From Streptomyces cadmiisoli (GTDB taxonomy: Bacteria > Actinomycetota > Actinomycetes > Streptomycetales > Streptomycetaceae), in NCBI RefSeq assembly GCF_003261055.1, contig NZ_CP030073.1, positions 5,518,001 to 5,582,000 of the forward strand: a DNA stretch of 64,000 bases, in the 5' to 3' direction. Below are positions 1-8,791 of the stretch, in pieces (the stretch's first letter is position 1; the number at the start of each line of letters is the position of its first letter). The translations under genes were made by a program, and so were the position numbers. The notes beneath the pieces were generated by a model. It was not told where the DNA came from and ran no database searches. It saw only the letters and a program-made list of their open reading frames with translations.

Positions 1-37
1 GGTTCACACCGATGGCCCCGGGTGACACGCTGTGATC

Positions 38-1438
38 ATGAGCCGTATCCAAGCCCCTCCCGACGAAGCGCAGGGCAACCTCACGGACCGGCTGCTCGCG
101 GGCCTGCCGGCCGAGGCCGTCCTGACCGACCCCGACGTCACCGCCTCCTACGCCAACGACATGGCGAGCTTCTGCCCGGCCGGCGTACCGGCCGTGGTCG
201 TGCTGCCGCGCACCGTGGAACAGGTCCAGCACGTCATGCGCACCGCCTCCGAGCTGCGCGTACCGGTCGTCCCGCAGGGCGCGCGCACCGGCCTGTCGGG
301 CGGGGCCAACGCCTCCGACGGCTGCGTCGTGCTGTCCCTGACCAAGATGGACCGGATCCTGGAGATCAACCCGGTCGACCGCATCGCCGTCGTCGAACCG
401 GGCGTCGTCAACGCCGTCCTGTCCCGCGCGGTCGGCGAGCACGGCCTGTACTACCCTCCCGACCCCTCCAGTTGGGAGATGTGCACCATCGGAGGGAACA
501 TCGGCACCGCCTCCGGCGGGCTGTGCTGCGTGAAGTACGGGGTGACCGCCGAGTACGTGCTCGGCCTCGATGTCGTGCTGGCCGACGGCCGGCTGATGTC
601 CACCGGCCGGCGCACCGCCAAGGGTGTCGCCGGCTACGACCTCACCCGGCTGTTCGTGGGCTCCGAGGGCTCGCTCGGCATCGTCGTACGGGCGATCCTC
701 GCCCTCAAGCCGCGGCCGCCGCAGCAACTGGTGCTGGCCGCCGAGTTCGCCTCCGGGGCCGCGGCCTGCGACGCGGTCTGCCGGATCATGGCCGGCGGGC
801 ACGTGCCGTCCCTCCTCGAACTGATGGACCGCACCACCGTCCGGGCGGTCAACGACATGGCGCACATGGGGCTGCCGGAGAGCACCGAGGCGCTGCTCCT
901 CGCCGCCTTCGACACCCCGGACCCGGCCGCCGACCTCGCCGCCCTCGGCGAGCTGTGCGAGGCCGCCGGCGCGACCCAGGTCGTGCCGGCCGACGACGCG
1001 GCCGAGTCGGAACTCCTCCTCAAGGCGCGGCGGTTGTCGCTCACCGCGCTGGAGGCCGTCAAGGGCACCACGATGATCGACGACGTGTGCGTGCCCCGCT
1101 CCCGGCTCGGCGAACTCCTCGAAGGCGTCGAGCGCATCGCCGACAAGCACGGCCTCACCATCGGCGTGGTCGCCCACGCGGGCGACGGCAACACGCACCC
1201 GACGGTCTGCTTCGACGCCCAGGACCCCGACGAGTCCCGGCGCGCCCGCGAGTCCTTCGACGAGATCATGGCCCTCGGCCTGGAACTCGGCGGCACCATC
1301 ACCGGCGAGCACGGTGTGGGTGTGCTGAAGAAGGAATGGCTGGCGCGCGAGATCGGCCCGGTCGGCGTGGAGATGCAGCGGGCGGTCAAGCAGGTCTTCG
1401 ACCCGCTCGGCATCCTCAACCCGGGCAAGCTGTTCTGA
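38..1438 (+). CDS. FAD-binding oxidase, glycolate/D-lactate dehydrogenase (GlcD) family
   Basis: Predicted soluble flavoenzyme that oxidises a 2-hydroxy acid to the 2-oxo acid; the exact substrate cannot be read from sequence. The 466-residue product has a PCMH-type FAD-binding fold (about residues 40-215) with the loops PQGARTGLSGGA and GGNIGTASGG. It is followed by an FAD-oxidase C-terminal domain with HAGDGNTHP and GTITGEHGVG, which are family hallmarks. Length is normal for a stand-alone GlcD-like protein. I prefer the ATG at 38, behind a GGGTGA run; an in-frame GTG at 32 is possible. It converges on ssgG with only 10 bp between the stops, so the two are not co-transcribed. Confidence 0.9.
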   Translation: MSRIQAPPDEAQGNLTDRLLAGLPAEAVLTDPDVTASYANDMASFCPAGVPAVVVLPRTVEQVQHVMRTASELRVPVVPQGARTGLSGGANASDGCVVLSLTKMDRILEINPVDRIAVVEPGVVNAVLSRAVGEHGLYYPPDPSSWEMCTIGGNIGTASGGLCCVKYGVTAEYVLGLDVVLADGRLMSTGRRTAKGVAGYDLTRLFVGSEGSLGIVVRAILALKPRPPQQLVLAAEFASGAAACDAVCRIMAGGHVPSLLELMDRTTVRAVNDMAHMGLPESTEALLLAAFDTPDPAADLAALGELCEAAGATQVVPADDAAESELLLKARRLSLTALEAVKGTTMIDDVCVPRSRLGELLEGVERIADKHGLTIGVVAHAGDGNTHPTVCFDAQDPDESRRARESFDEIMALGLELGGTITGEHGVGVLKKEWLAREIGPVGVEMQRAVKQVFDPLGILNPGKLF

Positions 1439-1448
1439 CGCCCGCCCC

Positions 1449-1859
1449 TCACTGGGCGAGCAGCTCGGCCAGACCGTCGTCCAAACCGAGCTGCTCGCCC
1501 TCGCTCCCCGGGGGCACCGCCCGCAGCGTGCGCTCCAGCCAGGCCGACAACTGCGCCGCGGGGACCTGGAGCAGGGCCTCCCCGTCGGGTGAGCTCAGCG
1601 CCATCAGCACGACGCTGCGCCCGTGCGTCTTCGTCGGCCACACCCGCACGTCCCCGTGGCCGCACGGCCGGAACACCCCCTCCACCAGCAGCTCGCGGGC
1701 GAACGTCCACCGGACGGGGTGCTCGGAGTTGATGTGGAAGGTGATGTGCACGGCGTACGGGTCGGCGCTCCGGTAGCCGAGCCGGGCCGGGACCGGGATG
1801 CTCCGCTCGGGCGACAGGACGAGCCTGATCTCCAGCTCCCGCTCTACCACGGTGTCCAT
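1449..1859 (-). CDS. ssgG: SsgA-family sporulation/cell-division regulator, probably SsgG
   Basis: The 136-residue acidic protein fits the SsgA-like (SALP) family of sporulating actinomycetes. These proteins act with SsgA and SsgB in placing FtsZ and septa during sporulation-specific division. The family core is visible as VPARLGYRSADPYAVHITFH followed by WTFARELLVEGV and DVRVWPT. The SsgG assignment rests on position: from memory, S. coelicolor ssgG (SCO2924) also sits between an FAD-linked oxidase and two RDD proteins. The family is certain; the paralogue letter is inferred. The start ATG has an intergenic region of about 230 bp upstream, shared with the divergent RDD gene. Confidence 0.88.
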   Translation of the reverse strand: MDTVVERELEIRLVLSPERSIPVPARLGYRSADPYAVHITFHINSEHPVRWTFARELLVEGVFRPCGHGDVRVWPTKTHGRSVVLMALSSPDGEALLQVPAAQLSAWLERTLRAVPPGSEGEQLGLDDGLAELLAQ

Positions 1860-2088
1860 GGCGTTCTTCCTCTCTGCACGGGCCGGTACGGACCCGGTGG
1901 GCGGGCCCGTACGAGTGGAGAGCGGGCGTGGCAGGAAGCATTACGCGGGTTCCCCGGACTTCTTTCGCGGAGATAGCACAACCGTGCTCGAAAGGGGTGG
2001 GTCCCGCGGGACGGGCGGTGCGGGCCCAGCGGGTCTGATAGATGTGGAGGCCCCCATCACACCCCCGAGCAGATACGGGACGACGGAC

Positions 2089-3621
2089 ATGAGCGCCCCA
2101 ACCCCGGCACCCGGCGACGACAGGCCCCGCGAGGGCTATTACCCGGACCCCTCCATTCCCGGATATGTCCGGTACTGGAACGGCGCCGCCTGGGTACCGG
2201 GCACCAGCCGGCCGGCCCCGGCCGCCGGAGAATCGCTCGCACCGCCGCCCGGTGTGCGCCCCGCGCCGCCGGCCGTCGAGGAGACCGGGCCGCACTTCTT
2301 CGACGAGGACCCCGAACCGCGGCCCCGGGCCGCCCCCGCCGACGCCCAGCACGGCAGCCGGCCCGAGCCCGCCTCCGCGTGGGGCGCCGACCGCGCCCGC
2401 CAGTCCGGCTTCGGCGGCGAGCAGGACCAGCGCGTGTCCTGGGGCGCTCCGCAGGGCGCCGACCCGCGCGTGGCCGCGGAGGCCCCGGCGCCGCCGGAGG
2501 GCCGTTCCGCCCGTACGGACGGCACGGCGACGATCCCGCCCGCCGCCCCGGACGCCGACGCGGGCCCCGGCGCCGCCGCCCCCGACGGCACCTTCGTCTT
2601 CCGCCGCCCGGCCCCCAGGTCCCCGGGCCAGGACGCCGGTGCGGGCGCGGCGCGCGGCACCGCCGAGGACGAGGGCACCATGACCTTCCGCGCGCTCACC
2701 CCGCGCACACCTCAGCAGGGCGGCGCGCGTCCCGGGACCCCGGGCACGCAGGAGCCGGCGGCGTCCGCCGGGGCCCCGGCCGGCTCGGGAGGCCCCGGAT
2801 TCGGCGCCGGCAAGGCGGCCGCGGCCCGCGCGGCGGCGGCCCAGGCCGCCCCGGTGGCACAGGCGGCGCAGCCCGGGGGCCAGGCGGCCACCGCGGCCCC
2901 GCAGTCCGCGCCCGCCGGTCCGGTCCACCAGCCCGCACCGCAGTGGACCGCGCCTCCCGGCGTGCCCCAGCAGGCCCCCGACCCGGCCGGCGGCACCCCG
3001 GTGACCCGCGGTCCCGGCGGCGGGCAGTCGTCCTGGGCGCAGCAGGTCCACCGGCTGGCCGGCCCCGACGACCCGCCGGTCACGCCGTGGAAGCCGCCGA
3101 AGGACGACCCGTTCCAGGCCGCCGCCCGGCGACAGGCGGCGGCGCGGCCCGCGGCGCTCGGCAAGCGCCTGGCCGCCCGGCTGGTCGACACCGTGGTCGT
3201 CGGCGCCGTCACCGCGCTCGCCGCCGTACCGCTCGGGACGAAGGCCCTGGACCATGTCCAGGCGAAGATCGAGGAGGCCGAGCTCTCCGGCCGCACGGTC
3301 ACCGTCTGGCTGCTCGACGGCACGACCTCGGTGTATCTGGGCGTCATCCTCGCCGTCCTGCTGCTGTCCGGTGTGCTGTACGAGGCGCTGCCGACGGCCA
3401 AGTGGGGCCGCACCGCGGGCAAGCGGCTGTTCGGCCTGGAGGTACGGGACATCGAGGGGCACGAGCCCCCGTCCTTCGGTGCGGCCGTACGCCGCTGGCT
3501 CGTCTTCAGCGTTCCCGGTCTGCTCTGCGTCGGAGTCGTCGGTGTGCTGTGGTGCCTGTTCGACAAGCCGTGGCGGCAGTGCTGGCACGACAAGGCCGCA
3601 CACACGTTCGTCGCGGGCTGA
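2089..3621 (+). CDS. RDD-family membrane protein with N-terminal DUF2510 domain
   Basis: The 510-residue product begins with a DUF2510 segment (YYPDPSIPGYVRYWNGAAW, residues about 18-36). A long disordered linker of about 300 residues rich in Ala, Pro, Gly and Gln follows. A C-terminal RDD domain from about residue 355 has the opening ALGKRLAARLVDTVVVG, then KWGRTAGKRLFGLEV, and membrane segments at about 364-382, 420-440 and 468-490. RDD proteins are small membrane modules of mostly unknown transport or scaffolding function. ATG 2089 is chosen because the DUF2510 domain starts just after it. The next gene encodes a second RDD protein in the same direction. Confidence 0.85.
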   Translation: MSAPTPAPGDDRPREGYYPDPSIPGYVRYWNGAAWVPGTSRPAPAAGESLAPPPGVRPAPPAVEETGPHFFDEDPEPRPRAAPADAQHGSRPEPASAWGADRARQSGFGGEQDQRVSWGAPQGADPRVAAEAPAPPEGRSARTDGTATIPPAAPDADAGPGAAAPDGTFVFRRPAPRSPGQDAGAGAARGTAEDEGTMTFRALTPRTPQQGGARPGTPGTQEPAASAGAPAGSGGPGFGAGKAAAARAAAAQAAPVAQAAQPGGQAATAAPQSAPAGPVHQPAPQWTAPPGVPQQAPDPAGGTPVTRGPGGGQSSWAQQVHRLAGPDDPPVTPWKPPKDDPFQAAARRQAAARPAALGKRLAARLVDTVVVGAVTALAAVPLGTKALDHVQAKIEEAELSGRTVTVWLLDGTTSVYLGVILAVLLLSGVLYEALPTAKWGRTAGKRLFGLEVRDIEGHEPPSFGAAVRRWLVFSVPGLLCVGVVGVLWCLFDKPWRQCWHDKAAHTFVAG

Positions 3622-3728
3622 CGGTCGATCAGGGTGCCGCCCCGGCAGTTGCGCTGACCTGGTAGTTCCGTACCCCGGACGGCGGCTCGCCGGATGCGCG
3701 CGGGGAGTGTTCGGGTTCCACTCGGGCC

Positions 3729-4409
3729 ATGAGCACCGAACCGCCCCCCGGTTCCGGCGGGCAGCCGCCGGAGGACGACCCGTTCAAGAAGCAGCCCCCG
3801 CCCGGCGAGGGGGCCGGCTCGCCGTACGACTCGCCCCCGGGCGGTCAGCAACCTCCGCCCGGCGGGCAGCCCCCGTACGGCGGCGGCCAGCCGCCCCCCT
3901 ACGGAGGCGGCCCCTACGGCGGTGACCCGTACGGGGGAGGCCCCGCCGATCCGCTGGCCGGCATGCCCCCGCTCGCCGACAGCGGCAAGCGCACCCTGGC
4001 CCGCATCATCGACATGATCCTGGTCGGCGTCGTCGTCTGGCTGCTCACCCTGGCCTTCAACGTGGACGAGTACGCGGTGGGCGCCGAGGAGATGGAGGTC
4101 GGCAGGTCCCTGGGCCAGTCGGTGATCGCCGCCGTCCTCTTCATCGCGTACGACACCTTCATGATCGGCAAGTGGGGTCAGACGCTGGGCAAGAAGTGGC
4201 TCGGCATGCGGGTGGCCAACCTCGAGAACGGCGCCACGCCGTCGGTGCAGACCTCGCTGATCCGCGCGGCGGTGCTGTGGATCCCGTTCGCGTTCTGCTG
4301 CGCCTGTGTGTGGACGGTGATCTGCGGCGGCTGGAGCTTCTTCGACAAGCCCTACAAGCAGGGCCTGCACGACAAGGCGGCCAAGACGGTGGTGGTCAGC
4401 GCCACCTGA
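3729..4409 (+). CDS. RDD-family membrane protein with Pro/Gly-rich N-terminus
   Basis: A 226-residue membrane protein. The first 75 residues are Pro/Gly/Gln/Tyr repeats (PPGGQQPPPGGQPPYGGG and similar) and are probably disordered in the cytoplasm. The rest is an RDD domain: GKRTLARIIDMILVGVVVWL, then KWGQTLGKKWLGMRVANLE, with about three membrane segments. It shares the RDD architecture and C-terminal FFDKPYKQGLHDKAAKT ending with the gene just upstream (cf. LFDKPWRQCWHDKAAHT), which suggests tandem duplication followed by linker divergence. No function can be assigned. It ends at a strong inverted repeat facing the next, convergent gene. Confidence 0.85.
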   Translation: MSTEPPPGSGGQPPEDDPFKKQPPPGEGAGSPYDSPPGGQQPPPGGQPPYGGGQPPPYGGGPYGGDPYGGGPADPLAGMPPLADSGKRTLARIIDMILVGVVVWLLTLAFNVDEYAVGAEEMEVGRSLGQSVIAAVLFIAYDTFMIGKWGQTLGKKWLGMRVANLENGATPSVQTSLIRAAVLWIPFAFCCACVWTVICGGWSFFDKPYKQGLHDKAAKTVVVSAT

Positions 4410-4434
4410 CGGGCCGGCCGCGGCCGGCCCGGAC

Positions 4435-4488
4435 GACGCCGAGCGGGTCTGCCGCCACCTCGGGTGCGCGGCAGGCCCGCTCGGCGTC
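4435..4488. terminator. Bidirectional terminator hairpin
   Basis: Inverted repeat with 20-base arms (4435-4454 and 4469-4488), one G-U type mismatch and a 14-base loop. It lies between the convergent RDD and small membrane protein genes. Confidence 0.75.
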
Positions 4489-4516
4489 TGCGCTGTGTCC
4501 GGCCGGTCCCGCCGGG

Positions 4517-4789
4517 TCAGGAGGCCGTCGCCTCCCGCACCGGTTCGGGCGCGGTGGCCGGGAGCGGGGTCGCCACGCGGTCGGCCGGGGCGGAGCGCCG
4601 TACGACGGTCGGCGTGCGCCTCGGCATGGGTACCGTCATGGCGACGAGCAGCCCGAGGGCGAGCGCCGTGACGGCGATGACCGCGATCCCCGCGCCCGAC
4701 GTCGTCTGTGACAGCAGCAGCATGGCGAACGTGGATGCGATCACGGTCAGTGAACCGTAGGCGAGCTGTGCGGCAGTCGGACGAGGCAT
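4517..4789 (-). CDS. Small membrane protein of unknown function
   Basis: The 90-residue product starts MPRPTAAQLAYGSLTVIAS and has two hydrophobic helices (about residues 10-30 and 34-54) joined by SQTTSGAG. A basic PMPRRTPTVVRR stretch and an Ala/Pro/Glu-rich tail follow. It is probably an integral membrane protein with a cytoplasmic tail. I do not recognise a named family. The start at 4789 is chosen because residues further upstream in the frame look non-coding. It is convergent with the RDD genes and divergent from the secreted protease gene, so it is likely transcribed alone. Confidence 0.65.
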   Translation of the reverse strand: MPRPTAAQLAYGSLTVIASTFAMLLLSQTTSGAGIAVIAVTALALGLLVAMTVPMPRRTPTVVRRSAPADRVATPLPATAPEPVREATAS

Positions 4790-5180
4790 GGCAATCGAGT
4801 CCTCGAAGATGGGGGTGGTCTCTCCCCGTGTGTCTCTCGCTCCGGGGAGGGTGCGAACAGAATCTATTCGCGTGCATGCCCGACGGGAACGAACAGTAAG
4901 CGTGACCTGACCAACAGTGCCGATGCACGGGGGGCGCATCGATTCATGCGGTCCGACGGGCGGACGGTCGCGCGCGCCCGGTGGGCGATCCGCGTCGTTC
5001 GCTGAGCGACGCTCCGTCTCCGCATAGTGCACTTGTCCTGCTCAAGTCAAGGTCTGTCTTTTCTCCCGAACCTCTAGTCAAATGTCGTCACTTGACTACA
5101 CGCGTCGATCACGTGTGTGCGGAAACCAGCACGGCTTCTGACCCCCCATCCGCGCACACGGACGCTGGGGAGGAACTCAA
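4790..5180. other. Intergenic region upstream of the M6 protease gene
   Basis: No gene seen in these 391 bp. It is more A+T-rich than its surroundings and should carry divergent promoters for the small membrane protein and the protease. A TTGACT hexamer lies near 5093-5098 and a GGGGAGGAAC ribosome site ends about six bases before the GTG at 5181. Confidence 0.5.
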
Positions 5181-7532
5181 GTGACCAGCAGACCCTGGAC
5201 GTTCAGAGCCGCGGCCGCGGCCGTCGCACTCGCCGCGGCCACCGCCACGCTCTCCGCCGCCGGCGTTGCGCAGGCGGACGTACCGCTCCGACCGGAGGCC
5301 GTGGACCGCCACGACCCGCAGTCGGCGAAGGACAATCACGCGCACGACCTCGAAGGCCCGCTGAGCAGGACCCAGGATGCCCAGCGTGAGGAGGCCCTGG
5401 AGCAGGTCATATCCGGCCAGGCCTCGGTCAAGAACCGCGAGGGCTCCAAGGTCGTCCAGCTCAAGAGCAAGAAGGGCGACTCCAAGTACGTCGAGCTCGG
5501 CCGGGAGAAGACCGACAAGATCTTCACCATCCTGGTCGAGTTCGGCGACAAGACCGACCCCCGTTACGGCGGGACCGCGGGTCCGCTGCACAACCAGATC
5601 GCCAAGCCGGACCGCAAGAAGGACAACTCCACCGCCTGGCAGGCCGACTACGACCAGCAGCACTTCGAGGACCTGTACTTCGGTTCCGGCAAGGGCGTCG
5701 ACTCGGTCAAGACGTACTACGAGAAGCAGTCCTCCGGCCGCTACTCGGTCGAGGGCGAGGTCTCCGACTGGGTCAAGGTCCCCTACAACGAGGCCCGGTA
5801 CGGCAACAACGCCTGCGGTGACACCAACTGCCCGAGCGTGTGGAACGTCGTCAGCGACGGTCTGAACGCCTGGGTCGCCCAGCAGAAGGCGGCCGGCCGC
5901 ACCGACGCCCAGATCAAGGCGGACGCCGCCCGGTTCGACGAGTGGGACCGCTACGACTTCGACGGCGACGGCGACTTCAACGAGCCCGACGGCTACATCG
6001 ACCACTTCCAGGTCGTGCACGCCGGCGAGGACGAGTCCGCGGGCGGCGGAGCGCAGGGCACCGACGCGATCTGGGCCCACCGCTGGTACGCCTTCGGCAG
6101 CGACGCCGGCGCCACCGGCCCCGACCAGAACAAGCTCGGCGGCGCGCAGATCGGCTCCACCGGCATCTGGGTCGGCGACTACACGGTCCAGCCGGAGAAC
6201 GGCGGACTCGGCGTCTACGCCCACGAGTACGGCCACGACCTCGGTCTGCCGGACCACTACGACACCAACGGCGGCGAGAACTCCACCGGCTTCTGGACGC
6301 TGATGTCGTCCGGTTCGTGGCTCGGCACCGGCAAGAACGAGATCGGCAACCTCCCCGGCGACATGACCGCCTGGGACAAGCTCCAGCTCGGGTGGCTGAA
6401 CTACGACACCGCCAAGGCGGGCGTCAATTCCTGGCACAAGCTGGGTGTGTCCGAGTACAACACCAAGCACAAGCAGGCGCTGGTCGTCACGCTCCCGAAG
6501 AAGGCCGTCACCACCGAGATCATCACCCCCGCCGAGGGCCAGACCCAGTGGTGGAGCGGCAGCGGTGACAACCTCAGGAACACGCTGACGCGCTCGGTCG
6601 ACCTGACCGGCAAGTCGTCCGCCGACCTGACCTTCGACGGCTGGTACGACATCGAGGCCAACTACGACTACCTCTACACCGAGGTGTCCACCGACGGCGG
6701 CGCCAACTGGACCGCCCTCGACGGCACCGTGGACGGCCAGGCCATCCCGCGCGACGGCAGCGACAAGCCCGCCCTGCACGGCACGATCGAGGGCTACCAG
6801 AAGCTCGCGTACTCGCTCGACGCCTACGCCGGCCAGAAGATCGGCCTGCGCTTCCGCTACCAGACCGACGGCGGCGTGGCCCAGAAGGGCTTCACGGCCG
6901 ACGCCATCACGGTCACCGCGGACGGCGCCACCGTCTTCGCCGACAACGCCGAGAGCGCGGACGCCGCTTGGACCGCCACCGGCTTCTCCCGCGTCGGCGC
7001 GTCCTTCACCAAGGACTACGCGCAGTACTACATCGCCGAGAACCGGCAGTACGTGTCGTACGACGAGACCCTGAAGTCCGGCCCGTACAACTTCGGTTTC
7101 ACGCAGCGCCCGGACTGGGTGGAGCACTACGCGTACCAGAACGGCCTGCTGATCTGGAAGTGGGACACCTCGCAGGCGGACAACAACACCAGCGAGCACC
7201 CGGGCACCGGTCTGGTCCTGCCGATCGACTCGCACCCGACCGCGCTGAAGTGGGCCGACGGCACGCTGATGCGCAACCGGATCCAGAGCTACGACGCCCC
7301 GTTCAGCACGTTCCGGACGGACGGCATGACGCTGCACAAGGCGGACGTGGCGAAGTACATCCCGGGCTCGAAGGGTGTCTCGGTCTTCAACGACCGCACG
7401 AACACCTACTACGACGAGTCGAACCCGACCGGCGGTGTCAAGATCACTGACACCAACACGAAGATCAAGATTGTCGAGGAGGCCAAGAACGGCTCGACGA
7501 TCGAGCTGGAGGTCGGCCCCGCGGGTAGGTAA
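5181..7532 (+). CDS. Secreted M6-family metalloprotease (immune inhibitor A type)
   Basis: The 783-residue preproprotein is predicted to be exported by Sec: basic MTSRPWTFR, then an Ala-rich core ending near AQADV (about residue 33). A propeptide follows, then a peptidase M6 catalytic domain with the zinc motif HEYGHDLGLPDHYD at about residues 348-361 (two His, catalytic Glu, and the downstream PDHYD run typical of immune inhibitor A). Acidic DFDGDGDFN near residue 260 resembles a calcium loop. The C-terminal half has a beta-sandwich-like region (WYDIEANYDYLYTEVS). It probably degrades extracellular proteins. The GTG start is supported by GGGGAGGAAC just upstream. Its transcript ends at a strong hairpin. 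Confidence 0.93.
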   Translation: MTSRPWTFRAAAAAVALAAATATLSAAGVAQADVPLRPEAVDRHDPQSAKDNHAHDLEGPLSRTQDAQREEALEQVISGQASVKNREGSKVVQLKSKKGDSKYVELGREKTDKIFTILVEFGDKTDPRYGGTAGPLHNQIAKPDRKKDNSTAWQADYDQQHFEDLYFGSGKGVDSVKTYYEKQSSGRYSVEGEVSDWVKVPYNEARYGNNACGDTNCPSVWNVVSDGLNAWVAQQKAAGRTDAQIKADAARFDEWDRYDFDGDGDFNEPDGYIDHFQVVHAGEDESAGGGAQGTDAIWAHRWYAFGSDAGATGPDQNKLGGAQIGSTGIWVGDYTVQPENGGLGVYAHEYGHDLGLPDHYDTNGGENSTGFWTLMSSGSWLGTGKNEIGNLPGDMTAWDKLQLGWLNYDTAKAGVNSWHKLGVSEYNTKHKQALVVTLPKKAVTTEIITPAEGQTQWWSGSGDNLRNTLTRSVDLTGKSSADLTFDGWYDIEANYDYLYTEVSTDGGANWTALDGTVDGQAIPRDGSDKPALHGTIEGYQKLAYSLDAYAGQKIGLRFRYQTDGGVAQKGFTADAITVTADGATVFADNAESADAAWTATGFSRVGASFTKDYAQYYIAENRQYVSYDETLKSGPYNFGFTQRPDWVEHYAYQNGLLIWKWDTSQADNNTSEHPGTGLVLPIDSHPTALKWADGTLMRNRIQSYDAPFSTFRTDGMTLHKADVAKYIPGSKGVSVFNDRTNTYYDESNPTGGVKITDTNTKIKIVEEAKNGSTIELEVGPAGR

Positions 7533-7557
7533 TCCGCATCTTCGCAGGTCAAAGCAT

Positions 7558-7593
7558 GATCGGCGGTGACCCCCTGGCGGGTCACCGCCGATC
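7558..7593 (+). terminator. Terminator of the M6 protease gene
   Basis: Perfect inverted repeat with 14-base arms (GATCGGCGGTGACC at 7558-7571 and its complement at 7580-7593) and an 8-base loop, 25 bases after the protease stop and followed by a short T run. Confidence 0.85.
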
Positions 7594-7654
7594 CGTGTTT
7601 AGGTGCGTCCTGTGGTTCTCTTATTGACACCGGCTGACACGGGGGTGTGACCGC

Positions 7655-7984
7655 ATGGCCGCAGGAGGTTTCTGCAAGCTGCCGAACGGCACGGTGGTGG
7701 TGGCGCTGAATCTGCCCAGCCCCGCCGCCGACGGGCCCGCCGGAGTGCGTGTCCTCGTCCACGCCCAGAACCGGGCGCGGGCGCTGACCAGGCTGCGTAA
7801 TCTCGGCCTGCGCGCGGTCTACCTGAGGGGCAACGCCGCCCCGCCCTCGCCGGACGAGATCACGGCGGTCCTGCACCACCCCGACGGCCTGATATGGCGC
7901 ACGGCTCCGGACAGCGACGTCTGGCCCATGGAGCTGTGGCACCCCATCAAGGCCCTGCTCAGACGCCCGGCCGCGCCGGCCTAG
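7655..7984 (+). CDS. Conserved small protein of unknown function
   Basis: The 109-residue product has no signal peptide or membrane helix. It reads as a mixed alpha/beta domain (GTVVVALNLPSP, GVRVLVHAQNRARALTRLRN, LGLRAVYLRGN) and ends in a Trp-rich segment (GLIWRTAPDSDVWPMELWHP). I do not recognise the family. Codon usage is typical of the chromosome, and the start at 7655 follows soon after the protease terminator, so I regard it as a real single gene. It converges on pncA with under 50 bp between stops. Confidence 0.65.
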   Translation: MAAGGFCKLPNGTVVVALNLPSPAADGPAGVRVLVHAQNRARALTRLRNLGLRAVYLRGNAAPPSPDEITAVLHHPDGLIWRTAPDSDVWPMELWHPIKALLRRPAAPA

Positions 7985-8032
7985 ACCGGCCGGCCCGATT
8001 CGCCGGCCGTGCGGCGGCCGGCCGTCCGACGG

Positions 8033-8620
8033 CTACTGCACGACGGGCTTGCCCGACAGCTCCACGCCCGCCGCCCGCAGCTCCTCCAGCGCCCGCTCGG
8101 TGGTCTCCTGGGACACCCCGGCGGTGAGGTCGAGCAGCACCTGCGTACGGAAGCCCTCGCGTGCGGCGTCCAGCGCGGTGGCCCGTACGCAGTGGTCGGT
8201 CGCGATGCCGACCACGTCGACCTCGTCGATCTCCCGCGCCCTGAGCCAGTCGGCCAGCGTGACACCGTTCTCCTCGGCGCCCTCGAAGCCGCTGTAGGCC
8301 GCCGAGTACGCCCCCTTGTCGAAGACGGCGTCCACCGATCCGGAGGCGACGGCCGGGGCGAAGTTCGGGTGGAAGCCGACCCCCTCCGTGCCGGCGACGC
8401 AGTGCGCGGGCCAGGAGCGGACGAAGTCGGGGTTGTCGGCGAAGTGGCCGCCGGGTGCGATGTGCAGGTCGCGGGTGGCCACGACGTGCCGGTACCCGGC
8501 GGGGGCCTGCCCGATCAGCTCGGTGATCGCGGCGGCCACGTCGGCGCCTCCGGCCACCGGGAGGCTGCCTCCCTCGCAGAAGTCGTTCTGCACGTCTACG
8601 ACGATCAAGGCGCGGCGCAT
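8033..8620 (-). CDS. pncA: Nicotinamidase, isochorismatase-fold
   Basis: The 195-residue cytoplasmic enzyme is predicted to deamidate nicotinamide to nicotinate in NAD salvage. The fold's features are in order: VVDVQNDFCEGGSLPV (catalytic Asp and PncA-type N-terminus), the metal-binding region VATRDLHIAPGGHF, the FDKGAYSAAYSGF lysine, and VVGIATDHCVRATALDA carrying the nucleophilic Cys. The ATG at 8620 begins directly at the core fold (MRRALIVVDVQ). The next gene upstream in the same direction encodes nicotinate phosphoribosyltransferase, the following step of the pathway, which supports nicotinamide over other isochorismatase-fold substrates. Confidence 0.93.
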   Translation of the reverse strand: MRRALIVVDVQNDFCEGGSLPVAGGADVAAAITELIGQAPAGYRHVVATRDLHIAPGGHFADNPDFVRSWPAHCVAGTEGVGFHPNFAPAVASGSVDAVFDKGAYSAAYSGFEGAEENGVTLADWLRAREIDEVDVVGIATDHCVRATALDAAREGFRTQVLLDLTAGVSQETTERALEELRAAGVELSGKPVVQ

Positions 8621-8791
8621 GGTCGGTGTCCTTCGGCTGTGGGGTCTTCGGGTCGGTGCCGAGGAGCGCGGCCGCCCGGGCGTTGTCGAAACCTGAACCT
8701 CCGAGCCTAGAGACTTCGGAGGCCGTGCGGGAGGGGGCACGGACCGGCGCGCGCCGCGCGCCCCACCCACCGCCCTTCTGAGCGGCCGGCG

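Noticed and set aside
5109..7337. Long antisense open frame opposite the M6 protease gene
   Set aside because: Val/Leu/Gly/Arg-rich composition with no motif; a typical shadow frame in high-G+C DNA. Many similar frames elsewhere were dropped for the same reason.
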